A DNA stretch of 5,003 nt from Candidatus Margulisiibacteriota bacterium (GTDB taxonomy: Bacteria; Margulisbacteria; WOR-1; JAUWWO01), in assembly GCA_030616825.1 (NCBI GenBank), contig JAUWWO010000059.1:1-5003 (forward strand), written 5' to 3'. Every line of letters begins with the position of its first letter. The stretch's first letter is position 1. The notes under the pieces are model-generated. The model was not told the origin of the DNA. It saw only the letters and a list, made by a program, of their open reading frames with translations, and did not search any database. Below, in pieces: positions 1 through 4,998 of this stretch. The position numbers and the translations under genes are program-made.

Positions 1-1112
1 CCAGGGGGTGGGACCTCGGGCAGATAAGATGGGTCATATACTATTGAGACGTTTCCTGTAAGTGTTTGACTGGTCGGGTTGATCAAACAACCGTATATGT
101 TTGCTGTTCCGAGCGCTACGGTAAAATCCGAAGAGTAAACCACGCCGAATATTGATGGAGTGCCAGCTATGATAATTGAGGAAGACATTATAGTGCCCTC
201 CACTCTCGGAGTTCCAGAGATGTAAAGTTCATCTGAGGAGTAAAGAATGGAATCTCCTATGTTTGAATTGCCAGTTATAGAGAGTATGTCACCCGAGATG
301 TAAATTATATCTGGATCAGAGGTGCTGTCTTCAAAAGTGATATTTCCTGTAGCTACGATCTTTCCACTTCCACTGAGATTTCCCTTGATTATGACATCGC
401 CATTTACATATATGATTTCACCTTCACCTAAATTATAATTTTCTAGCGTTTGATCTCCTTCGGGTTGAAAACCTGCCGTGACCAGTTCACCCTCGTAATA
501 GGAGGCGTCAAGAAAAGGCATCTCCGGCGGGTCTTCAAGGGTTCCTCCAACGGTGTACTCTCCATCGCCAGAGATAGAATTCCCCTCTGGCACGAAGACT
601 TCTCCGGATATCTCCGCAGGACTGTTTATTGTAGCATCTCCATCTGCAAAGATGTCACCTGTTATACTTACACTACCACCGAGGCTTAAGCTTCCATTGT
701 TGTATAAGGCATAGTCAAATGCGGCCGGGAGTTCGCTTGCGGTTATTACTACCCGGACGGTTCGTACCACGCCCGCCACTTCGCCTGAGGAAGTGATTAT
801 TACATCTCCTGAGGGGATGCCTGCCGCCATCATTGTGTATTGCCCTTCACCAAACTGCTCTGTTTCACCAGATGTTCTCCATGATGTGCCTTTCCCCCCC
901 TCAGATGGTGGGGTGGTTATATACCAGATTGCTTTTTGTATCCCCGCCTCTGCAATGTATAGGGCTTTGGTGTATTGAGCCCCGCCTGTTACGCTTTTAA
1001 GTCTTCCGCTCAAGACGAAATAAAGAGAGAAGGTTATCATTGCCAAAACAGTCATCAACATGAAAGCGATCAATATATTGCCTTTTTTTATTTTTTTTCG
1101 TTGCTCTTTCAC
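1..1112 (-). CDS. PilX/GspK-like minor pilin with C-terminal beta-solenoid (3' end cut by window)
   Basis: The reading frame is open from a GTG at 1112 to the window edge, giving 370 whole codons plus a partial Gly codon. The GTG is the first start after an in-frame stop (1122-1124). An AGG made by the upstream stop codon lies 8 nt before it. Residues 1-11 are very basic, 12-34 form a membrane helix, and an AEAGIQKAIW motif follows at 54-63; this is the typical start of PilX N-terminal-domain proteins. There is no Glu at +5 of a possible KKG|N cleavage site, as in GspK-type proteins, so processing is uncertain. Residues about 137-190 and 236-360 are short Gly/Ser/Ile/Val strands (for example IIYVNGDVIIKG, YISGTPRVEGTI), read as a beta-solenoid like bactofilin or polymer-forming domains. 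The visible end, IVYDPSYLPEVPPPG, resembles the usual C-terminus of such proteins, so little is probably missing. Inferred role: priming or capping the pilus with the two upstream minor pilins. The gap to the PilW-like gene is only 9 nt, so they are surely cotranscribed. Confidence 0.85.
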   Translation of the reverse strand, partial: MKEQRKKIKKGNILIAFMLMTVLAMITFSLYFVLSGRLKSVTGGAQYTKALYIAEAGIQKAIWYITTPPSEGGKGTSWRTSGETEQFGEGQYTMMAAGIPSGDVIITSSGEVAGVVRTVRVVITASELPAAFDYALYNNGSLSLGGSVSITGDIFADGDATINSPAEISGEVFVPEGNSISGDGEYTVGGTLEDPPEMPFLDASYYEGELVTAGFQPEGDQTLENYNLGEGEIIYVNGDVIIKGNLSGSGKIVATGNITFEDSTSDPDIIYISGDILSITGNSNIGDSILYSSDELYISGTPRVEGTIMSSSIIIAGTPSIFGVVYSSDFTVALGTANIYGCLINPTSQTLTGNVSIVYDPSYLPEVPPP

Positions 1113-1121
1113 TTTAAACGC

Positions 1122-1607
1122 CTAAATATTTCTAAGTTTTATGCTTGATTCGAGTGTTGCAAGAGCAGTACCCTCTCCAATTGTCAGTTTTATGCTTATG
1201 AGCTTAATGTCCGATGGATTGTCATACTGCAGATTGAAATCATGGACCCCATAAGCTATTGGAATTGTTTCGCTGCTTATGATTCTATCGAGGCTGGATT
1301 CGGGAGAACCAGACCAGCTGAAGGTTGCCGTTTCTTCCGCTTCTCTTGTGCCGTTATCATTTACATCAGTAAGCCAGAAAGTGACTTCTCGAGAGGAAGC
1401 ATTTATGATTTGTTTTGCACCCCGGAGTTCTTGAACCATCTTGCTCATACCCCTGTCAGCTTCAATGTATACATCAGTTCGAGTCGCTTCTTCAACAAAC
1501 AATCTTAAGGCCAGAGAAAAAGCCATAAAAACAACTCCCATGGCAATCGTTATTATTGCCATGGCGATGATCATCTCTAATAGGGTAAAACCATTTCCTT
1601 TTTTCAT
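1122..1607 (-). CDS. PilW/GspJ-like minor prepilin
   Basis: This 161-residue protein starts at ATG 1607 and has a short class III leader, MKKGNG|FTLLE, with Gly at -1, Phe at +1 and Glu at +5. A hydrophobic helix covers residues 7-37. These are the marks of a substrate of the prepilin peptidase/N-methylase PilD. The body fits the PilW/GspJ group: a helix with polar residues (39-67), then beta strands including VHDFNLQYDN at 121-130, a pattern common in these proteins. Residues 81-92 (DVNDNGTREAEE) match the spacing of an EF-hand calcium loop. The family sits in a minor-pilin complex that starts fibre assembly and may remain at the tip. The gene lies 21 nt after the PilV-like gene and 9 nt before the PilX-like gene, the V-W-X order of many pilus operons. 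No convincing Shine-Dalgarno sequence precedes the ATG, so translational coupling to the gene before it is likely. The exact W versus J assignment is uncertain. Confidence 0.88.
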   Translation of the reverse strand: MKKGNGFTLLEMIIAMAIITIAMGVVFMAFSLALRLFVEEATRTDVYIEADRGMSKMVQELRGAKQIINASSREVTFWLTDVNDNGTREAEETATFSWSGSPESSLDRIISSETIPIAYGVHDFNLQYDNPSDIKLISIKLTIGEGTALATLESSIKLRNI

Positions 1608-1628
1608 CTATAAATTTTAAACGTTTCC

Positions 1629-2033
1629 CTAGAAATTTGCAACTAATGTTTTTAAGCTTATATCGAGTTCGGAATCACCTACAGTATAGTAAATTTTGAC
1701 TTCGATCTCTTTTACATTGTCATAAGGTTCGGCTACGATAATCTCCTTGCTGTATCCCGGGTATCCACCTATCGCTCCCTTTGACTCGCTCGCAATATTA
1801 CTCCAGGAGAGGTTCTTTTCTTCTTCCATGAATTTTTCTGCCAGGGATGTGGCTTTAAGAGTGGTTTCCGCTTCGGATGATATCAAGTAACCCCGGCTGA
1901 ACATTTGAAGGATGGGAAAAAAAACGACACCCAAAAAAGCTATTACCAATAGCACTTCTATAAGGGTTAAGCCCGCCTGCCGGCGAGGCAGGCCGCTTCT
2001 TTTTGATAAAGGCCTTAAGTGTTTTTGGTGCAC
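1629..2033 (-). CDS. PilV/GspI-like minor prepilin with an unusually long leader
   Basis: The protein has 134 residues. The prepilin signal is QAG|LTLIEVLLVIAFLG, with Gly21 at -1, Leu22 at +1 and Glu26 at +5, followed by a membrane helix (22-42). The motif ATSLAEKFMEEE at 61-72 is characteristic of PilV/GspI minor pilins, and beta strands follow to the end (EIEVKIYYTVG at 109-119). The start is GTG at 2033. No ATG occurs between an upstream in-frame stop (2064-2066) and the membrane helix, so this GTG is the only ordinary start available. There is no Shine-Dalgarno sequence in front of it, but a TATAAT sits 7 nt upstream, which would give a leaderless message. The 21-residue leader is long and basic; its last third is encoded by a GC-rich palindrome (1975-1993) that looks inserted. 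It heads the minor-pilin group and is separated from the main pilin by a terminator. Confidence 0.86.
   Translation of the reverse strand: MHQKHLRPLSKRSGLPRRQAGLTLIEVLLVIAFLGVVFFPILQMFSRGYLISSEAETTLKATSLAEKFMEEEKNLSWSNIASESKGAIGGYPGYSKEIIVAEPYDNVKEIEVKIYYTVGDSELDISLKTLVANF
1975..1993. repeat. GC-rich REP-like palindrome inside a prepilin leader
   Basis: Perfect 7-bp inverted arms, GCCTGCC (1975-1981) and GGCAGGC (1987-1993), flank a 5-nt GGCGA loop. The surrounding 26 bases (1971-1996) contain only three A/T, in an otherwise AT-leaning gene. On the minus strand the element reads in frame and supplies residues GLPRRQAG immediately before the cleavage site of the PilV-like prepilin. It resembles short GC-rich palindromes dispersed in genomes of several uncultured bacterial lineages (recollection, not checked). 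Only one copy is in the window, so its status as a genomic repeat is inferred. Confidence 0.6.
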
Positions 2034-2040
2034 TACAAAA

Positions 2041-2049
2041 ATTATATCA
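2041..2049 (-). promoter_or_regulatory. Extended -10 promoter for the minor-pilin genes
   Basis: The minus strand reads TGATATAAT: a consensus TATAAT (2046-2041) preceded by the TG of an extended -10 element (2049-2048). The position where a -35 box should be (about 2064-2069, TTTTAA) is poor and overlaps the U-tract of the terminator; an extended -10 can compensate for this. Expected initiation is at about 2034-2033, that is at or one base before the GTG start of the PilV-like gene, which lacks a Shine-Dalgarno sequence. A leaderless transcript is inferred. Confidence 0.5.
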
Positions 2050-2065
2050 TAATCTGGGGGAAATT

Positions 2066-2106
2066 AAAAAGGGAGCTCCAGGCGAAACACCCGTTGCTCC
2101 CTTTTT
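2066..2106 (-). terminator. Intrinsic terminator after the main pilin gene
   Basis: An 11-bp perfect inverted repeat, AAAAAGGGAGC at one end and GCTCCCTTTTT at the other, encloses a 19-nt loop. On the minus strand the loop can form a further small hairpin (GGUG pairing with CGCC). Six strong G/C-rich pairs are followed on the minus strand by TTTTTAATTT, a good U-tract. It lies 38 nt after the main pilin stop codon and 32 nt before the next start. Because the arms end in A5/T5 it could work in both directions, but no plus-strand gene is seen. It probably limits, rather than abolishes, readthrough into the minor-pilin genes. Confidence 0.82.
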
Positions 2107-2116
2107 CCTATATAGG
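2107..2116. repeat. Perfect 10-bp palindrome CCTATATAGG
   Basis: This self-complementary 10-mer directly abuts the terminator stem between the main pilin and minor-pilin genes. It is too short and too AT-rich in its core to form a stable RNA hairpin alone. It could be a protein-binding site or chance; no regulator family is recognised. Confidence 0.3.
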
Positions 2117-2124
2117 CAAAATTT

Positions 2125-2137
2125 CTAGACTGTCTAG
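2125..2137. repeat. 13-bp palindrome CTAGACTGTCTAG
   Basis: Two perfect 6-bp arms (CTAGAC and GTCTAG) surround a single central base, starting 7 nt beyond the main pilin stop codon. As RNA it could form only a 5-bp stem with a 3-nt loop; as DNA it has the symmetry of an operator for a dimeric protein. It lies roughly 90-100 bp upstream of the inferred minor-pilin transcription start. The function is unknown. Confidence 0.35.
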
Positions 2138-2144
2138 CTGATTT

Positions 2145-2585
2145 TTATAAATGTCCGTTTGACTCCCAGATCGCCTCGCCCGAAGCAGTAACTGTGCCAG
2201 TAGTGCCAACTACAGCACTTCCGGTTTCAGCAGGTCCGATGGAGTAGATTATGTAATACTTGGCTGTTAGCGGATCGCCTGTTGACAAATCATAAACATA
2301 CGGTGTAGTTGTGGTCGCTCCGAATGGATCGTAGAGGTTTGCCTCCAGGATCCTTGGTGAAGCTCCGGTGAGTGTAAGCTGATAATCTGTCTCTGCTGGA
2401 TATACACCGTTATTCTTATAATAGGATTCTACGGCGATCTTGATGACCCTCACGTCACCCTGAGCTTTTGTCTTTCTGGCTTCGTTTTGCATGCCTCTAA
2501 AACTCGGTATGGCTATGGCGATAAGGATCGCAATAACGGCCATGACGATCAAGAGTTCGATCAGGGTAAATCCTTTTCTTATCAC
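2145..2585 (-). CDS. pilA: Type IV major pilin candidate (GspG-like prepilin)
   Basis: A 146-residue prepilin with leader MIRKG cleaved before Phe6 (FTLIELLIVMAVIAILIAIAIPSF); Glu10 is the +5 residue needed for methylation and assembly. Pro27 gives the usual kink in the N-terminal helix. After the helix (to about residue 55, then YYKNNGVYP) comes a GspG-like beta region: YDPFG at 85-89, PYVYD at 95-99 and YYIIYSIGP at 110-118. There are no cysteines, so the C-terminal disulfide loop of classical PilA is absent, and the acidic calcium-site residues that follow this region in GspG are not evident. The start is GTG 2585, supported by the best ribosome binding site in the window 8 nt upstream. 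Its strong translation signal, own possible promoter and following terminator suggest it is the abundant fibre subunit. It could instead be a type II secretion pseudopilin, but the adjacent PilT-family ATPase favours a retractile pilus. Confidence 0.9.
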   Translation of the reverse strand: MIRKGFTLIELLIVMAVIAILIAIAIPSFRGMQNEARKTKAQGDVRVIKIAVESYYKNNGVYPAETDYQLTLTGASPRILEANLYDPFGATTTTPYVYDLSTGDPLTAKYYIIYSIGPAETGSAVVGTTGTVTASGEAIWESNGHL

Positions 2586-2590
2586 TTAGT

Positions 2591-2602
2591 TCACCTCCTT
2601 TC
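2591..2602 (-). promoter_or_regulatory. Near-perfect Shine-Dalgarno site of the main pilin
   Basis: The minus strand reads GAAAGGAGGTGA, an almost complete complement of the 16S rRNA 3' end. The GGAGG core ends 8 nt before the GTG at 2585, which fixes that start. None of the other five genes has a comparable site, consistent with much higher translation of this pilin. Confidence 0.88.
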
Positions 2603-2630
2603 ACGAATAAAAAGTTGTTTAAGTTCTCCT

Positions 2631-2636
2631 ATTATA
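2631..2636 (-). promoter_or_regulatory. Possible -10 box for the main pilin gene
   Basis: A consensus TATAAT on the minus strand lies 45 nt before the pilin start, in the 74-bp gap after pilT. It would give a 5' leader of about 39 nt carrying the strong ribosome binding site. No good -35 hexamer is visible at 16-18 bp (TTTTAC is the nearest). The gap is very AT-rich, so a chance match is possible. I found no sigma54-type GG/GC pair of the kind that controls pilA in many proteobacteria. Confidence 0.4.
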
Positions 2637-2659
2637 TAACAAATAATTCAAAAGTAAAA

Positions 2660-3715
2660 CTATTCGCTTAGAGTCTTTGCCAGCTGTTCCGGGTTGAGCG
2701 CTCTTGAGAGCGCATCTTCGTATTTTATTAATTTGCTCTGATAGAGAGACTTAAGCGCAGAGTCCATGGTTTGCATGCCATATTTTGCGCCGATCTCCAT
2801 CATGGAATAGATCTCCTGGGTTTGGGCTTTTCTTATTATATTTCTGACACCGGTCGTTATTTTTAGAATCTCCACGGCTGTTATGAGCCCGGTTCCATCG
2901 GCTGTGGGGATTAATTGCTGGGCAATAACGCCTCGAAGGGCAAGCGATAGCTGTAGTCTTATTTGTGATTGCTGATGCGGTGAGAACACGTCTACAATTC
3001 GGTCAATTGCTTGAACTGCATCATTTGTATGAAGGGTCGATATAACCAGATGGCCTGTCTCTGCAGCCGTGATCGCGACCTGAAAACTTACTAGATCCCA
3101 CATCTCTCCAAAAAGTATCACATCCGGCTCCTGTCGCAGCACGTGCCGGAGTGCGATATTGAAGGATTCGGTATCCACGCCCACCTCACGCTGCTCCACG
3201 ATACTCCTTTTATGTTTGTGGAGATATTCAATCGGATCCTCGACTGTAATTATATGGCAGTTTCTGCTGGAGTTGATCATATCAATCATGCATGCCTGGG
3301 TGGTAGTTTTACCTGCTCCGGTTGGCCCGGTTACAAGGACCAAACCCCTTGGCTCATGCGCAAGCTCTGCAACAGCTTTTGGAAGCCGCAATTCCTCCAG
3401 CGTTGGAATTTGAGCGGGAATCATCCTCAGAGCCGCAGCAACACTTCCTTGTTGCATATGAAGGTTGACCCTGAATCGGGCAAGACCCGGAACTTCGTAT
3501 GGAAAGTCCAGCTCTTTTCTCGTTTCAAATTTCTCCTTTTGGAGAGGGGAGAGCATTGTATATATTAACTCTTTTGCGGATTTAGGGGTAAGCGTTTCGT
3601 AATCCGTAAGGGTCAGCCCACCAACTATACGCAGCACTGGCGGAGCTCCGGAAGCCAGGAGGAGATCTGTCGCGGACTTTTGTGCCATAAGTTTTAATAA
3701 TGTTTTGATTTCCAT
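2660..3715 (-). CDS. pilT: PilT-family twitching-motility (retraction) ATPase
   Basis: This 351-residue protein is of normal PilT length. PilT is a cytoplasmic hexameric ATPase that drives pilus depolymerisation through the PilC platform. The N-terminal PAS-like domain has the typical EVPGLARFRVN (74-84). Walker A is GPTGAGKT (130-137, Lys136). The Asp box is VEDPIEY (158-164), Walker B is DVILFGEM (198-205, Glu204), and the His box GHLVISTLHTND (221-232) keeps both His222 and His229. The C-terminal GVRNIIRK (289-296) and YGMQTMDSALKSLY (312-325) match the AIRNLIRE and GMQTLD regions specific to PilT rather than PilB. Odd points: the normally invariant RDLET after Walker B is WDLVS (Trp206, Val209), and the His of the N-terminal SDLHL motif is Leu19. 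The start is ATG 3715, without a clear Shine-Dalgarno sequence. It follows pilC by 57 bp. A specialised PilT-like or PilU-like paralogue is possible. Confidence 0.95.
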   Translation of the reverse strand: MEIKTLLKLMAQKSATDLLLASGAPPVLRIVGGLTLTDYETLTPKSAKELIYTMLSPLQKEKFETRKELDFPYEVPGLARFRVNLHMQQGSVAAALRMIPAQIPTLEELRLPKAVAELAHEPRGLVLVTGPTGAGKTTTQACMIDMINSSRNCHIITVEDPIEYLHKHKRSIVEQREVGVDTESFNIALRHVLRQEPDVILFGEMWDLVSFQVAITAAETGHLVISTLHTNDAVQAIDRIVDVFSPHQQSQIRLQLSLALRGVIAQQLIPTADGTGLITAVEILKITTGVRNIIRKAQTQEIYSMMEIGAKYGMQTMDSALKSLYQSKLIKYEDALSRALNPEQLAKTLSE

Positions 3716-3732
3716 ATTCGGCTTAGCTTCTG

Positions 3733-3761
3733 ATTATACTATTTACTGGAAATCTTTGCAA
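3733..3761 (-). promoter_or_regulatory. Candidate sigma70 promoter for pilT
   Basis: In the gap after pilC the minus strand has TTGCAA (3761-3756, four of six matches to the -35 consensus), then exactly 17 bp, then a perfect TATAAT (3738-3733). Initiation is expected near 3726, giving a leader of only about 11 nt before the ATG with no Shine-Dalgarno sequence. pilT may also be read by transcripts coming from pilC, since no terminator is seen between them. Confidence 0.5.
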
Positions 3762-3772
3762 ACAACTCTTTA

Positions 3773-4984
3773 TTACCGAAGTGTTCCCACCATTCTGAAT
3801 ATCGGTAATATTATTGAGGCAAAGATAAACCCTACCATTCCCCCGATTATAATTAAAAATATGGGTTCAAGAAGGGCGGTGAGCCTTTTTATGGAATAAT
3901 CCGATTCTAGTTCATAGTAATCGGCGACCTTGTTTAAAAGTGTGTCCAGTGCACCGGTTTCCTCTCCAATTGCTATCATGTGCACGGGCATTGGGGGGAA
4001 TTCTCCGCTGACCTTAAGCGGCTCGGAAATGGTCTCACCCTTGCTTACGCTTTCATATACGTTTCTTATCACACTGGCAATAACCACATTATCTATTGTT
4101 GACTCAAGTGTCTCTAACGCCTGGAGCATGGGCACCCCTGAGGAAACAAGCGCTGCCAGGGTCCTGCACATCCTTGCTATAGTTACTTTTCTTATGAGCA
4201 CTCCCCACACTGGGATGGAGAGCTTGATTCTATCCACAGTTGCCTTGCCGGCAGGGGTTCTATTGTAATAATTGAGAGCTAAGTAGATCCCTATTGCTCC
4301 AATGAGAAGATAGAGCCAGTACCCTCTTATTACGTTATTTGCTACAGACAATATCATGGTAGGCAAAGGCAATGGAATATTGGCTTCTGTGAATATTTTG
4401 ATGAATGCCGGAAGAACGCCGGTGATAACAAAAATAATCACGAGAAAGCCAACCACAAGAAGAATTATTGGATAGAACAAAGCAGTTGTGATCTTTTGCT
4501 TTAGATCTGCCTCCTTTTCAATGGATGAGGCAAGCCGGCTTAGTACTTCCTCAAGGTTTCCAGCTGTTTCTCCGGCTCGGACCATATTCACGAAGAGGGT
4601 TGAGAAAGCCGCTGGGTGCTTGCCCAATGCATCCGAGAAGGTCGCCCCGCCCCTTATGTCAGTGTGTACTTCTTCAATTATCCTTTTGAGCCTTTTGTTT
4701 TCCAGCTGTTCACAGAGGATGCGCAAGCTATTTGGCAGGGAAACGCCAGAACCTATCATAGAGGCGAGCTGCGTTGAAAGCATTACCATATCTTCCGTTC
4801 TTATCTTTACAAATGGAAGCAGGAGGTCATCTAAAAGTGTTGACACTTTTTGTTCCTTGATCGAGGTTGCGAAATAGCCAAGATGGTATAATTTATCTGC
4901 CAGCATCTCCGCGGATACAGCGTCCATTGTTCCTGAAACCTGTTTTCCTTTTTCGTCTCGGGCCTTATAAGAATAGCTAGGCAA
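3773..4984 (-). CDS. pilC: PilC/GspF-family type IV pilus inner-membrane platform protein
   Basis: This 403-residue protein has the standard family length and layout. The N-terminus MPSYSYKARDEKGKQVSG is the conserved opening of the family. Two GspF repeats follow: the first (about 68-190) with MLSTQLASMIGSGVSLPNSL and MVRAGETAGNLEEVLSRLA, the second (about 270-395) with MCRTLAALVSSGVPMLQALE and IAIGEETGALDTLLNKVADYYE. Membrane segments are predicted at about 171-193, 222-239 and 379-399. The protein sits in the inner membrane and links the motor ATPases to the pilin-handling machinery. The start is TTG at 4984: the conserved N-terminus would be lost from the next Met (residue 20), and AAAGGGG lies 7 nt upstream. 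It is the first gene visible of the set; PilB often neighbours it, but the 19 bases to its right show no identifiable gene. A type II secretion GspF cannot be excluded on its own, but the neighbours point to a pilus. Confidence 0.96.
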   Translation of the reverse strand: MPSYSYKARDEKGKQVSGTMDAVSAEMLADKLYHLGYFATSIKEQKVSTLLDDLLLPFVKIRTEDMVMLSTQLASMIGSGVSLPNSLRILCEQLENKRLKRIIEEVHTDIRGGATFSDALGKHPAAFSTLFVNMVRAGETAGNLEEVLSRLASSIEKEADLKQKITTALFYPIILLVVGFLVIIFVITGVLPAFIKIFTEANIPLPLPTMILSVANNVIRGYWLYLLIGAIGIYLALNYYNRTPAGKATVDRIKLSIPVWGVLIRKVTIARMCRTLAALVSSGVPMLQALETLESTIDNVVIASVIRNVYESVSKGETISEPLKVSGEFPPMPVHMIAIGEETGALDTLLNKVADYYELESDYSIKRLTALLEPIFLIIIGGMVGFIFASIILPIFRMVGTLR

Positions 4985-4991
4985 TTTTAAG

Positions 4992-4998
4992 CCCCTTT
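4992..4998 (-). promoter_or_regulatory. Ribosome binding site deciding the TTG start of pilC
   Basis: The minus strand reads AAAGGGG, ending 7 nt before TTG 4984. It is a moderate Shine-Dalgarno match at good spacing and supports the non-ATG start that keeps the conserved PilC N-terminus. Confidence 0.6.

Noticed and set aside
450..978. Plus-strand reading frames at 450-689 and 793-978
   Set aside because: They lie opposite the PilX-like gene, have low-complexity unconvincing proteins and no ribosome binding sites; they are antisense shadows.
1619..1626. Palindrome AAACGTTT between the PilV-like and PilW-like genes
   Set aside because: Only 8 bp in AT-rich DNA, expected by chance, and inside a 21-bp gap of a cotranscribed pair.
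2586..2659. Sigma54 promoter for the pilin gene
   Set aside because: No GG and GC dinucleotides at -24/-12 spacing were found; the only recognisable element is a TATAAT.
3143..3568. Plus-strand 141- and 84-residue frames opposite pilT
   Set aside because: pilT is certain on the other strand from its motifs; these frames show no family resemblance.
3930..4877. Plus-strand frames of 112 and 129 residues opposite pilC
   Set aside because: Antisense to a clear PilC; the serine-rich and hydrophobic composition comes from reading membrane-protein codons backwards.
2145..4984. Type II secretion (gspF-gspG-gspI-gspJ-gspK) instead of a type IV pilus
   Set aside because: The F-G-I-J-K order fits, but a PilT-family ATPase with the GVRNIIRK and GMQTMD regions lies in the cluster; type II systems lack a retraction ATPase. 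Not fully excluded for individual genes.
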